Source: Lates calcarifer (Eukaryota; Chordata; Actinopteri; Centropomidae). From it: a DNA stretch of 64,000 nucleotides. The notes under the pieces were generated by a model. The model worked only from the letters and a program-made list of their open reading frames with translations. It was not told the DNA's origin and ran no database searches. The stretch covers positions 21,644,182 through 21,708,181 of the forward strand of contig NC_066835.1 of NCBI RefSeq assembly GCF_001640805.2, written 5' to 3'. This document shows positions 14,676 to 24,895 of the stretch, piece after piece. The translations under genes and the position numbers were made by a program. Position 1 is the stretch's first letter. Each line of letters begins with the position of its first letter.

Positions 14676-16268
14676 CCGCTTGCACCAGTCTCTGCCACTG
14701 TATTGTGGAGTTTATAATCGTAGAGGACCAGCACCTGCAGAGCCTATCGGACAGGTCTACACTGATCAGCCACAACAGCCCCCCTCCCCACCAGCACGAT
14801 CCAGATCCATGGAGACCACAGGACCCAGAGGATCCTTTGCTAGTCTCCCAGTGACACCTTATTTAACAGAAATTTAACCTATAAACAATAACAATCCCAG
14901 TAACTAAGTTGTTGTGGATGATCAGTAGCACACAAGAGTTTTTACTCCGGATTATCATAAACACAATGTAAGAGGATACAGTGACATCCAGGCCTCCTGT
15001 TGTGCACCTACACTCAGTTTGATTCCCTGCTGAGGGAGTTCATCTCTGTTTGTATGAAAACTCACTCTGACATTTACAACATGTTTCACAGCAGCAGTGA
15101 ACTTGAACACAGTCACAGCACATAACAATGACTGTCAACAAGTCCTGGTAGCTCTGCTGTTATTGTACTCGAACATTAGTCACTGCCATTAACATGAACG
15201 ACTGATAATGATACTGTTACTCTGTGGAGTAAACCTCACTTTACTCCTCCAGCCAGTGGGAGGCGCTGTTGCCAGGTATTCACAGTCTCAGATCTCAGTA
15301 ACGTCCTGAGGGAGTTTCTGTGAATTTGGCACAAACGTTCACTCAGACTCAGGGATGAAGTGATCACATTTTGGTGGTCAGAGGTCAAAGGTCAAGGTCT
15401 CTGTGACCACACAAATCATGTTTTTTGGCCTTAAAGGTAACAACCATAAGGCGGTAATTCTAGTTTGTACACCTGTAACAGTTCAGTCGGCTTCATTTAA
15501 ACTCCAGTGATGTCTCCTTTCACTTTACTTACTGTTTATTTCCAAATGCAACAGAACATTAACCAAAGGAGACATCAGGCTGTCAAACAAAGTCACATCT
15601 TCTCTGACTCTGTGATTGCTGCCATGGAAATGAATCTCATTACTGCAGGGTATTGAGGTTGTATTAGTAGTCTGGATCCTGCTGTTTGTAAAGCTGTGTA
15701 ATTTACTAGACTATAATCATCTGAGGATGCTAAGCAGTAAACGGTAAAAGTCATTTCTCCCTCTCTCTCTCTCTCTCTGGATGCACACCTAAGAATAAAA
15801 TGCTGCATTTATTTCCTCTGATCTAAACACAACAAGGCAAAGTGGAAACTCTTCTCTTCTGGTGTCACGTAAAGTAGAAACACGAGCGTCACGAGCCAAC
15901 TTCAGCCATGCTCATATGTCACAGTTAAATTTAGAAATACAGAATCAAAATTACAGAGCAGACTTTTTAGGTTTATGGCCTGTTTTCTTTAGAGCTGCTT
16001 GTGTGTGTGTTTTGTGTTTTTGAATATTCTCTGTGCCAGGACAAACATAGAACATTTTAACAATTTAATTTGCACTGTTGTGAATTTTAATTGTAGCCTG
16101 TAGAAGAGTGATTGAAATAAAATAAAGGGAAAATAGAGAAACACACACACACACACACACACAGACTGAGATGCTCAAAAAAAAGTTCACAAAACAAACG
16201 AGAATAAACTTTTAACTCTTTTAACTTTTCTTTTTCCTGTCTCACAAAGACAAGCTTAATAAGGTCAG

Positions 16269-16344
<76 letters not shown>

Positions 16345-19300
16345 CTTCTGAAGCCAATAAGACAGACTGACAGCAGGTTGGTGGTGTGTTAGAGTTAGAG
16401 GAGGTTTAATGGTGTTGAGGAGCCACTCGGCACAGACGGGCAGCGTTTCATCCACCTCACAGTTTGGCACTTGTCCGCCATGGCGACAGTTCTACCTGTG
16501 TGTGTAATTATAAACAGCAGCGCCACTCAGGGAGGTAATTTTAGTTTCAGCTCCACGTGCTCGGAGGATTTTTGTCCCGGTTCCAGCTCAAGTGCTAAAG
16601 TAAGCTGTAAATGTGCTCTGTCATGATTCTGTAAGGGCATTTTAAACACGAGCTCGTGCTGCTTTGACATTTGATACTGGCAGTATTAGCACACACACAC
16701 AGCATTTTGTATTTCATTTGTTTATCATTCATTCAAGAGGATGTGCAGTTAAATCTGTGTGTGTGTGTGTGTGTGTGTTTTAAAATTGTAAAGCATTTCG
16801 TTGGTTGTTATTAACCCGGCAGTCTCCTTATGAAGTTAATGTTTATTTGGGACTTCCTGTTGACTTTATTTGTGCTCTGTCTTAAAACACATGTAACTAG
16901 CTGCTGCTGCTTCATCTGGAATTATTACTAAATGGTGGTGTGTTGTGGAGCATTTTAACACCCACATCATGTCACCACATTAACTGTAAAGCATTGTGTT
17001 ACTGCTGTAAACAAACAGAACAGGTCTGTTTGATATTATAGAGTTTAATTTGATGTCATGTCTGCTTGTATGCATCTGTTTTTAATGGTTTTTTTAAACT
17101 ATGCTCCATCCTTTTATTTGTAATTTAATGTTTGATGTTTATTTGCGTCTTTTTATTTTGTGTGTTGTCAACCTGCTCAGTGATAGAGATGAAAAATGAA
17201 TGTTGATGAGTGAGTGCTGTGCTCGTCTCTGTGAAGGTTGAATTTACAGCACCTCACAGGAAGAGGGCGCTGTTCTACCACAGCTCATAGAACCTGCAGA
17301 GTTTCTAATGGCTGCAGATTTATGAAGGACTGAGACACTGATCATCCTCAGGGACGTTCATCTCTTTTGTCATGCTCATCACACCTTTAAGGAAACTCAG
17401 AATGTTTCTGGTTTCATTCATCTACTTTATCAGTTTATTTAAGCATTTCTTCATTGGTTCAGACCTAAAAACAAGTTAAAGGAATTAACTCAGTGACTGA
17501 GTGAACATGTGGGGTGTGTTTCCTCTCACACAGCTTCACCTCGCGATCAGCAAGACAAGCGCCAAAGTTGTGATTGACTGCAAAATGGTGGCAGAGAAAT
17601 CGATCAACGCAGCGGGAAACATCACCACAGATGGACTGGAAGTTCTGGGCCGGATGGTTCGCTCCCGGGGCAACAAGGACAACTCTGCACCGGTGAGGGA
17701 CGCACGCACACACACATACCACTACATAAGCATTATAATATACATTCACACAAGACACCAGGTGCAACACAATCACACATTCCCACAGTCAGATCAATAC
17801 ACTGTGACAAAAAAAGAAGAACGGCTCAACAGCACCATCATGAGTCAACTCGTAAAGATTCAATCGGAACACGTGGACCACGTCACCCTGAAGTGAGTTT
17901 TCGATCAAACTAAAATGCTCCTCCTTCTGATCGGCTTCTGGCTTGATCACACTGATCGTCTCTAAAAAGGCCAGCTGAATTATAACTTGAGGTATATGAT
18001 CTTATGCCATTGCAGTGGTTTCATCTATGTTTCAGTTTTTTTCATCCAACCAGAATTATTTCCTTGAGCAGCTTTATGAATGCAAACAAGTCCATTTCTA
18101 AGCACTCTCCTCAGGAAATAGCAGAGAGGCAGAGTTTGTGTCTGATTGGTTTGATCTCTCTTTGAAGAGAAACCCCTTGACATTGACTCTGCTCTGAAGC
18201 TGAAGATTTCCACTTATGTGTCAAATAATCCCCACCAGTGTCATTTTTTAAGATTTTCTCCACCGGCTGCAGTCGTGTCTCAAAGCTCAGCAGCCAACTC
18301 AGTGTTTGTTTGTTTTTTTTTGCAGATCTGAGAATTCAGAATCTCCCACTGTGTTTTAAACCCCATGAATCACAGGGCGGTCCTGACTAATACTCTAATT
18401 TTGTACCTCAGAATTCAGCACGCCTAATTAGCCGACTGAAAACAGAGACCTTTGCAGGAACATTCAAAGGAACGCTATAAACCCAAGATAACCTTTTTTG
18501 CCATGAGACAGGATTATGATTAAAAGCCTTATTTGCACGGCACTGAAATACCTCAGGACACTCAAAGATTTGTAGCCGTTACAGATCATCAGTCAGTTTA
18601 ATCCTGCCACGAGAAATTAAAATCCCCCTTCACATTCTCATCATATTTTATTCTCATCATTTGTTTTAGACGTCACATGTGTGTGTGTCTACTTTCTCTC
18701 CTCTATGGTCACAGAAATTAGATGCCATTGTAGATCCCACTTCACTGTGTTTTGTGTTTTGTCCTCCTCTGCAGTTCCAGCTGCAGATCTTTGACATCGT
18801 CTGCAGCACTTCCTGGGCCAACAGAGACAAGTGCTGCGAACTGCCTGGTCTGGTGAGGTCAACGTGAATTTTTCTTACTCCACTCCTCTGTCTGAGAAGA
18901 TGTTAACACATGAAGAATTCACTGTATCATTTCTATGTCAAGTCAATTTTATTTATATAGCACCAATTCACAACAGAAGTTATCTCGAGGCTCTGTACAT
19001 ACAGAGCAGGTTTAGACCGTATAACATTTACAGAGAGAGACCCAACAGATCCACCATGAGCAGCACTGGGCGACTGTGTCGAGGAAAAACCTCCTTTAAG
19101 AGGCAGAAACCTCGAGCAGAACCAGACTCAGGGTGGGCAGCCATCTGCCTCGACCGGTTGGGTTTAGACAGAGAGAGGGTTATGTCAAGTAACTTACAGA
19201 GACAGAGCAGAACACAGGAGCTGATTTCATTGGATTATGTTGCACCACTATTTTGTGTTTGGTGTATCACTCTTTCCCAAAACTGCACTGTTTGCCTTTT

Positions 19301-19978
19301 TAATCATTTACACCCAAACACATGGGAAGATAAAGCACAGGTTAGAAATCCAGATCTATCCTTCTCACTGTGAGCTGAACTACAGTATACAGTACAATGA
19401 CATTAATGTAGGAAATATATTCATTAGTATATGTCACACTCATTGCATCACGTTTCATGAGGTTTCATCTCCACATCTTGTTTTTATGTTTTCTCTTCAT
19501 GCCATCGTCATCATGCTGTGATCATCCAGAGGAAGGAGGTAGACTGCCCGGCCTTACCCAAAGCCTGCACCTGTACCCAGGACAGCAAAGGCCCCCCCGG
19601 CCCTGCCGGATCACCAGTGAGCCAAACACAGACACACACACATATGACTCACTGAAGAACTCTTCCAGTGTGTCACACTTCATTTAGATCATTCTGAATA
19701 GAGCTAAATGTAACTTCATTCTCACATTCATTCATGCAGTCACACAGACGGATAAAGACGCACATCTCATGCCTCACGTACAGTTTGAGTTATTTTACTT
19801 CACTCCGTTTCCTTTTCAGTTCAGCAGATTAAAACTCTTATTTCTCTGCTTGTTTTTGTGGTAAAATCACACACACGGCAGTAAGCTCTGAATTTAAATG
19901 TCCTGCTGTTTGTGTTTCCAACAGGGAGGCCCAGGAATCAGAGGAGCCAGAGGTGATCGTGGAGAGCCAGGCCCTGTG
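241..19978 (+). CDS. col14a1: Collagen alpha-1(XIV) chain (undulin), partial, 15 exons
   Basis: FACIT collagen XIV is a secreted matrix protein that binds the surface of fibrillar collagen fibrils. Exons: 241-357, 4247-4396, 6135-6209, 9109-9248, 10310-10433, 11796-11939, 12084-12248, 12327-12365, 13119-13257, 13408-13550, 13672-13781, 17534-17692, 18775-18852, 19530-19616 and 19925-19978. All have AG/GT borders and joining phases, with no stop. Domain order is end of FN3, Pro/Thr linker, vWA, TSPN/laminin-G-like, Cys-rich junction, start of the Gly-X-Y helix. The joined protein follows remembered vertebrate COL14A1 closely (for example [20 protein letters not shown] and CCELPGL), better than COL12A1 or COL20A1. 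The 5' FN3/vWA part is outside the window. The remaining helix exons were not found to the right. Which teleost paralogue (a or b) cannot be decided here. Confidence 0.92.
358..4246 (+). other. col14a1 intron, no gene seen
   Basis: A 3.9-kb intron. Apart from a (GT)n tract at 1318-1344 and AT-rich stretches, I see no exon with splice sites and no recognisable element. The short open frames here have no family resemblance. Confidence 0.7.
1318..1344. repeat. (GT)n microsatellite
   Basis: About 13 uninterrupted GT dinucleotides inside an intron. Confidence 0.95.
4247..4396 (+). CDS. col14a1: col14a1 exon: C-terminal part of the last FN3 repeat
   Basis: Acceptor TTTTCCTGCAG and donor GTAAGT. 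It reads [12 protein letters not shown], then [20 protein letters not shown], the classical F-G strand end of an FN3 module (the YxIxVxA pattern). It ends with one base of a split codon. Confidence 0.9.
4397..6134 (+). other. col14a1 intron, no gene seen
   Basis: A 1.7-kb intron. It contains a G-rich GGGA tract near 4955-4975 and a (GT)n run at about 6096-6114 just before the acceptor. No other feature was recognised. Confidence 0.7.
6135..6209 (+). CDS. col14a1: col14a1 exon: Pro/Thr-rich linker
   Basis: A 75-bp exon between GTGCAG and GTAAGA. It encodes [18 protein letters not shown] and then TIPPAKE, a probably extended, O-glycosylated hinge between the FN3 repeats and the vWA domain. Collagen XIV has a similar PPAKE junction before its vWA domain. 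Confidence 0.88.
6210..9108 (+). other. col14a1 intron, no gene seen
   Basis: A 2.9-kb intron with AT-rich stretches and no exon or named repeat that I can support. A short polypyrimidine/C-rich tract precedes the acceptor at 9108. Confidence 0.65.
9109..9248 (+). CDS. col14a1: col14a1 exon: vWA domain, strand A and MIDAS
   Basis: It encodes [20 protein letters not shown] and continues to GPDGTQ. The MIDAS DxSxS motif is present as DGSWS, so the metal site's first loop is intact. The exon ends in phase 0. Confidence 0.93.
9249..10309 (+). other. col14a1 intron, no gene seen
   Basis: A 1.06-kb intron with no recognisable element. Confidence 0.7.
10310..10433 (+). CDS. col14a1: col14a1 exon: vWA domain, middle
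   Basis: Acceptor TGTGACAG and donor GTGAGT. It reads [17 protein letters not shown] and ends [11 protein letters not shown]. The Thr in GGNTKTG supplies the second MIDAS ligand. Confidence 0.93.
10434..11795 (+). other. col14a1 intron, no gene seen
   Basis: A 1.36-kb intron with several short CA/GT-rich stretches between 10,640 and 10,895. No other feature was recognised. Confidence 0.7.
11796..11939 (+). CDS. col14a1: col14a1 exon: vWA domain, DGRSQDD segment
   Basis: It reads [13 protein letters not shown], then [20 protein letters not shown]. The Asp in LTDGRS is the third MIDAS ligand. The donor is GTCAGG, a weaker GT site chosen because it keeps the phase to the next exon. Confidence 0.92.
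12084..12248 (+). CDS. col14a1: col14a1 exon: vWA domain, C-terminal part
   Basis: Acceptor CTGTAAAG and donor GTAAGT. It encodes [17 protein letters not shown] and [18 protein letters not shown], ending in TFVCEAATA, the last strands and helix of the domain. Confidence 0.93.
12327..12365 (+). CDS. col14a1: col14a1 exon: short vWA-TSPN linker
   Basis: A 39-bp exon between TTCTCAG and GTAAGA that encodes [13 protein letters not shown]. Phase 1 on both sides. The Cys probably pairs within the junction as in other collagen XIV chains. Confidence 0.82.
12366..13118 (+). other. col14a1 intron, no gene seen
   Basis: A 750-bp AT-rich intron. Nothing recognisable. Confidence 0.7.
13119..13257 (+). 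CDS. col14a1: col14a1 exon: start of TSPN/laminin-G-like domain
   Basis: Acceptor GTCGTTAG and donor GTATGT. It reads [15 protein letters not shown], then [20 protein letters not shown], the start of the thrombospondin N-like domain found in FACIT collagens. Confidence 0.92.
13408..13550 (+). CDS. col14a1: col14a1 exon: TSPN domain, second part
   Basis: It encodes [20 protein letters not shown], then [20 protein letters not shown]. The donor is GTGAGT. Confidence 0.93.
13672..13781 (+). CDS. col14a1: col14a1 exon: TSPN domain, third part
   Basis: Acceptor CCCTGCAG and donor GTCAGA. It reads [15 protein letters not shown] and [16 protein letters not shown], ending in phase 0. Confidence 0.92.
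14641..14674. repeat. (GT)n microsatellite
   Basis: Seventeen TG dinucleotides in a row. Confidence 0.95.
15330..15480 (+). repeat. Dispersed fish repeat fragment with AGGTCA half-sites
   Basis: The text around the GGCACAAACGTTCAC and GGTCAAAGGTCAAGGTC phrases is one I recall as a common teleost interspersed repeat. The limits are approximate. It carries a direct AGGTCA pair spaced by one base (DR1) at 15382-15395. Confidence 0.45.
16271..16341. repeat. (GT)n microsatellite, about 35 units
   Basis: The longest simple repeat in the window, pure GT for about 71 bases, in the 3.75-kb intron. Confidence 0.95.
17534..17692 (+). CDS. col14a1: col14a1 exon: TSPN domain, fourth part
   Basis: Acceptor CACACAG and donor GTGAGG. 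It reads [19 protein letters not shown] and [18 protein letters not shown], ending NSAP. Phase 0 on both sides, 53 codons. Confidence 0.93.
17693..18774 (+). other. col14a1 intron, no gene seen
   Basis: A 1.08-kb intron with no recognisable element. Confidence 0.7.
18775..18852 (+). CDS. col14a1: col14a1 exon: end of TSPN domain
   Basis: Twenty-six codons from CTCTGCAG to GTGAGG. It encodes [14 protein letters not shown] and CCELPGL, the last strand with the conserved Cys residues. Confidence 0.93.
18940..19200 (+). repeat. Dispersed fish repeat (SINE/MITE-like)
   Basis: It begins with the TTTATTTATATAGCAC phrase and includes AACCTCC, AGAGGCAGAAACCTCGAGC and GGTGGGCAGCCATCTGCC. These are phrases I recall from a very common percomorph interspersed repeat. 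It sits inside the intron and is read through by a spurious 180-codon open frame. The limits are approximate and the class is not certain. Confidence 0.6.
19530..19616 (+). CDS. col14a1: col14a1 exon: Cys-rich NC junction into the helix
   Basis: Acceptor CATCCAG and donor GTGAGC. It reads [20 protein letters not shown], then GPPGPAGSP. The CPxLPxxCxC pattern is the Cys-rich segment of collagen XIV ahead of its first triple helix. Confidence 0.9.
19925..19978 (+). CDS. col14a1: col14a1 exon: 54-bp Gly-X-Y exon
   Basis: Exactly 54 bp, the standard collagen exon length, between CCAACAG and GTAAGT. It encodes six triplets: [18 protein letters not shown]. This is the last collagen exon visible. 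The donor is intact, so the gene should continue. Confidence 0.92.
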
Positions 19979-20937
19979 GTAAGTTGTGTTTTTTTTATAT
20001 ACTGATACCGTCTCGTGACTTTCAACACTCAGTCTTCGTTGATACTTAATCTGAGAACAGGTAAGGGCGTCCCACTTTGAAAACAGGAAGTGAACTAAAC
20101 ATCTCTGTGTTATCTCGATGCTTTAAAAAGCTGTTGAAGCTAACACAGTGTTATACACTCTGACCTTGTGGCTTCTCTTTGTGAGCCCAACTTCAGCAAA
20201 CTTCAGAGGTGTTTTTTTTCTTGACTTCTTACGGTAAGTTTCACTGAGCTAAGTATTCAAGTACCACTGTAATCCTACTGATACACACCTGTTACTCACA
20301 TCTCACACTCTGTACACTCACATACAAACAAAACAGAACAAGGACAGCAGTGGATTTTATCATTAATTTAGTTTAGCTTCATCTGCTTTATTAGATTCTG
20401 TGATAAGAGATTAAACAACAATGAGCAGATATTTACCGTCAACAACAGACTCAGTCATAATTCATAAACAGGATGTGTATTCACTATAATATACAAATCA
20501 GAAAACACAATACAACAAATACAGCAACATTTTAAAACACCCAACAAAACAACAACAAAAAAACATAACTAAACAACAACAAAGCAACAGTTAAGAAAAT
20601 GTACACACAAATAAAAACATACTTAATAAACCTGATGAACAACACAGCAACATTTCAGAGATCACGACCAAACAGACAGAAACACAGACATTTAAAACAC
20701 ATTTCACACGAAACAAAACAAAACAAACACACACCATGTCATAAAACCATAAAAACAAATCAACAAAACAGGCAATCTCAGTAACAATTTAAAGACACAA
20801 CATTTCTGAAAATTAACAACCAGAAAACAAAAACTGAAATTATCATTAACATCAATAAAACAAAATCAGATGTGAATCCTTCACGAACCAGAAAAGGTAG
20901 GTACCTACTGTCTTTCTAACTGTTGCAGTTCACAAGT

Positions 20938-20976
<39 letters not shown>

Positions 20977-22557
20977 TGCCTTATCTCTAAAATTCTGCTC
21001 TGCACAAGACAAAACATGAGCCGCTTGTGAAACACTAAACACAAAGCAACAAGTAACTCAGATGGATGAAACTCACGACAGACACCACAGTGATCTGACA
21101 CTGCTGTTCCAGTAACTGTTACACAGACAGACTCAGATTACATTGTGTTTCAGGCAGAACAGCTCTGTGATCAGATGTGATCGTGACAGAGCAGGTGCTG
21201 TGATCTCCTCTCCTTCCCCCCGGTGTTTCGTTTGAGGCATGCTTCAGCCACACAGCTGAACGAATGCCTCTTTACCTGCTTCTTGTTCGAATCTCTGTGT
21301 GCAGAAGAAGTCAGATGGAGAATATACAGCTGTGTAGATGTACATTTTACAATGCAACACAAAAACAAAGCACAGATGTTTCAGTGCGTTCAACAAAATG
21401 GCTTCTATGTGACCGTTGTTGATTGCCTTGCATGCATTTGTATATGTTTCAGTGGGAGGAAGCATGAGTGGTTTGGCAGTTTATCATCATGGTAAGAGTG
21501 TGTGGCAGGTTGTGTCATGTGTGTGAAAACAGGTTTTTGCTTTGTACACGTGTCTGAGGTTTTCAGAAAAGTGTGTTCACGTACTACTATTGATACATGC
21601 GTCTCATCTTGATCAGAAAGTTTGAGATCAAGCGCAGTTTCATGATAAGGTGTTGATGCAGTTGGCAACTTCATTTTAAGAAATGTGTGTGATGTCTGGA
21701 AAGAAAAAAAGTCTCTCAGATAACATCTCTATAATAGAGCGTGTTTTTAATATAACATACTTTTCGCCCTTCCCTCTCTGTCTGTGGTTTAGCAGTCGTG
21801 TTCCTGTAAAAGCAAGAGGACCTCACAAACTGACAAACTAGTGACAGAAATTTATTGTGTTCAGCGCATGTAAGAGACAATATCCAACAAACTGTATGTC
21901 CCATGACTGTACTGGATGATGCAGGAGCTCACCATCTCTGCAGAATCCTTCACAGTCAAGAATCATACAAAGTCAAAGGGTATCATCAGCTCATACCAAC
22001 AAAATGCCACGTGTAATCATACTTCTACTTCAATAACCTGAATTCATCACTTTTCTGAAATATCATTTCTAGACGTTGCAACCTTGCATCTCTCTACCCC
22101 CACTTGCTCTTGCTTTTTTGTGTCTTGTTGGTGATTGTGCAGATTCAAGCACCTCAGCTCAGTTGCTCTTTTGTTGTATTTACCTGCACTTTAATACTGT
22201 CTGATTTTTTGGGAACAGTGGACGTGTTCTGAGAAACAAAATGAGCTCTGATGTGTTATCGTTTTGCTGTTTCATTGTATTTTGTTTCTCAAACAGTTGA
22301 GAATAGTTGTGAATGTTCATCCTCAGTATATCGTCTTATGTTAGTATTTGGTCACTGATATTGCTTCCTTCCTTGCTGATTATTTTTATCTGTGTTCTGA
22401 GAAACACGACTTGTCTAACCGACCACACACATGCAGTCTCGTAGCATAAACCACACTTACATAACAAAGTTTTAACACACACACATTTCATGTCACAGAT
22501 GTCATTTTGGTCAAGTTTGGCATCAAAAATCACACATGAACATTTAGAGACACTCAC
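19979..22557. other. Gap between last collagen exon and lectin array
   Basis: No Gly-X-Y exon (+) and no second or third CRD exon (-) was found in this 2.6-kb stretch. It contains an A/C-rich, T-poor block at about 20,490-20,870 and a (CA)n tract at 20939-20972. The junction between the collagen locus and the lectin cluster must lie here, or the cluster is nested in a collagen intron. Confidence 0.6.
20939..20972. repeat. (CA)n microsatellite
   Basis: About 17 CA dinucleotides. Confidence 0.95.
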
Positions 22558-23961
22558 TTGTTTCTCTGTGCTGTTTAAGATCATCAGCTGTCCTCCTCTC
22601 GCCTCACAGTCTTCTCTGCTCTCATTCAAACTTTTGCTCTCTGTGAATCTATAGTAACAACTGGACCCACTTCTCATCCATCCGTCCGGACAGCCCTTCC
22701 CTGAGAGATTTCATGTCAAAATCACAGACTGAGCTTTGAAACTATTCTCAGCTGCAGTTTTCTTTACCTTGTTTGTTTGATCCAGTAACTTTTTATCATT
22801 TTTTACATAACTAATATAACTGTTGTGTAACAGCATAAGAGCAACAACATCAAATCATTCAGCTTTAAAGTGTCTTGAAAAGCAGTATTCCAATGACTAA
22901 GTGGCAGACAAAGCTCTCTTACCCTTCAGCATGTCTACTTCCTGCTGTGACTGGTTGTAACTGATGCTCAGGTTGTCATATTCATGTTTCAGCTGTTCAT
23001 ACATGATGTTGAGCTGGTCTCTCTGCACAGTGACTAAAATATCTGGCAATATAAAACAAAGAACAGATCAAAATCAAGTTTTATCTCTGCCCTCTGCGTT
23101 TTTCTATCACGATTATCTAAATCATCGGACGTCTTTACTAGTCAGACATTTCTACTGATTTGCTGATCTGATCTGTGAAGTCACACACATACAGATTAGC
23201 TCATAGATTGAACTTTTTTTCACATGAATTGGTGATGCAGTTTAAGTCTTGCTGTAGTTTTGTCATCTTTCCCACAACAGAGTGAAGGTTCTTGTGAAAA
23301 GTTGCAAGTAGAGTTTAGAGTTACTGTTGCTATTCAGTGGCTAAAAATGGTATTACACCTGCTGTTTAAAAGAGAAACGACATGATGCATTTATCACATA
23401 CACAAACAATGTCCCACAAATATTAGATTAAGAATAGCTGACAAAAACTCAGATAGAAATTAGAGAGAGCTGCACAATAATGTCATTAACACTCACAGCG
23501 TGTGAAGACTCCAACAAGTATCAGAAAATAAAACACCCCCAGAATCACAGCAGTGACTCTGAAACTGCTTCTTTTTGCACCTGGAAGATTCCTTTCACTG
23601 CCTGGTCCTAAAGTAAAATACAAAATACACTGAGAGCAGATTTTATGGAGAATATGGAGTGTATCTGCTCAGTGAAATCAGTCACCATATTACACACTAT
23701 AAGATAAGTCTGGGTCTGCACAGCAGGGAAATAACAGTTCGTTACGGTCACAGGAACTTTAACTCATGATAATTTAATATCATCCAGAGGACAGTGTTTT
23801 TCATGCTCACCAGTTTTCTGTAGTCCCATATTGATGAACTGGTCTTCATTCTTTAGGATCTCCACTCTCTCACTCCTCTCTCCTTCTCCACTGTCCCCTT
23901 GGACTCGTCGGTTATATCTCACCTTCAGATTCAATTTTTTAGCTTGAGTATCTGAAGACAT
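22558..23961 (-). CDS. CTL-1: C-type lectin-like gene, CRD incomplete
   Basis: Type II membrane lectin-like gene. Exon 1 at 23811-23961 (ATG at 23961) encodes a tail beginning MSSDTQAKKLNL and containing VRYNRRV. The membrane exon at 23497-23607 has a basic GAKRSS followed by TAVILGVFYFLILVGVF. The stalk exon at 22923-23042 is heptad-like with NLS and NQS sequons. The first CRD exon at 22558-22700 reads GKGCPDGWMRSGSSCYYR and ends LMILNSTEKQ. All four are in frame (525 bp). The second and third CRD exons, with the WIGL and W-CEK motifs, are not seen further left, so the gene is truncated or its 3' end lies elsewhere. Reading past the donor would end at a stop at 22336. It is the most diverged member of the array. 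Confidence 0.75.
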
Positions 23962-24895
23962 CTTTCTGAACTAGTTAAATCTGTTTTTGATCAGGGTTTC
24001 CTGGTCGTCTGTTTCTGTCTGTGTCAGGCAGCTTTCAGCGAAGAGCATCAAGGAAGTAACAGCGAGTCAAACCACAACCACAGATATACACTCCTACATA
24101 ATACTTGCTCTCTCTCTCCACTTAGGCTCTTCTTCTTGATGTTACTGTAGCTGAATGATTGCATGGTTCATTCTCTGTGTGAATGAAACCAACTGAAAAA
24201 AACGGTGTTTATATAAAGCCTATTATCAGGTCGTCTGGGTAGTCGTAACAAGGTCTCTTTGGTTAAAGCTACCAGATAACTTGTGATTCAGAAAGTGAGG
24301 CCTCCTCCTTTCCAAAACAAACACGCCGGGTGTCCTGTCAAGTACAAACTGTACCATAGAAAACAGGTGCTGTTTTAAAGGTAACGAGTGATTGAACGAA
24401 TATTGATTTAATTCACCTTTTTTCTTCTTACTGTTAAAAAAAAGCAATTCACAGCTTTTATGTATGAAAGCATCCTGACCTAAAAACATTTTTTCACAAC
24501 TTCCTAAAAGTCCTGTCCTGTTTCTGGCCCTCTTGTTACTCTTTGTCTTGTGGTCATTACACCTTAATGAAGGGAGGATTTATTGCAGTACTATTGTAGA
24601 GTTTCACAGATGTTTAAGTGGAATCAGGAAAGCAGACAATCTGTGCATATTATTTGTCTTCTTTCAGTCAGTTAAGTCATGTCAGTTGGATTTTATGTGA
24701 ATGTCAAATATGTACAGCATGTAGAGGATCATACTCACCAGTTGATACTAAAGGCACCTAGTGAACACCGACTGTTGCATTCTGTAGTGAAGGAAAATAA
24801 GCCACCTCAAATTTTGAGACAAAAAAGGCAGGAAAAAAGCCAAGTTAATGTTAGATCGACAAGGCTCAGAATATCTGTTTAACAAACACTCTCAC
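23962..24895. other. Spacer between CTL-1 and CTL-2
   Basis: Holds the CTL-1 upstream region. The part from about 24,540 resembles 35,640-36,000, so it belongs to the large duplicated block. No CRD exon for CTL-2 was found here on the - strand. Confidence 0.6.
24051..24057 (+). promoter_or_regulatory. AGGAAGT (ETS/PU.1-like) upstream of CTL-1
   Basis: Lies 90 bp from the CTL-1 ATG, followed by two AACCACA (RUNX-like) sites at 24069-24083. The same arrangement recurs at other array members. Confidence 0.4.

Larger units (their letters stand above)
13782..17533 (+). other. col14a1 intron with microsatellites, no gene seen
   Basis: A 3.75-kb intron. It holds (GT)n at 14641-14674, (CT)n at about 15761-15778, (AC)n at 16141-16163, a long (GT)n at 16271-16341, (GT)n at about 16756-16778, and a fish-type repeat with AGGTCA half-sites near 15,330-15,480. 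No exon was found. Confidence 0.75.

Noticed and set aside
16087..16470. 127-codon - strand open frame with a long His/Thr run
   Set aside because: Produced by the (GT)n and (AC)n microsatellites being read as codons.
18831..19373. 180-codon + strand open frame
   Set aside because: It begins inside a collagen exon in the wrong frame, crosses its donor and runs through a dispersed repeat. No family features.
24238..24256. AGTCGTAACAAGGT phrase resembling the 3' end of 18S rRNA
   Set aside because: Only about 14 bases match and the flanks do not resemble rDNA. Likely chance.
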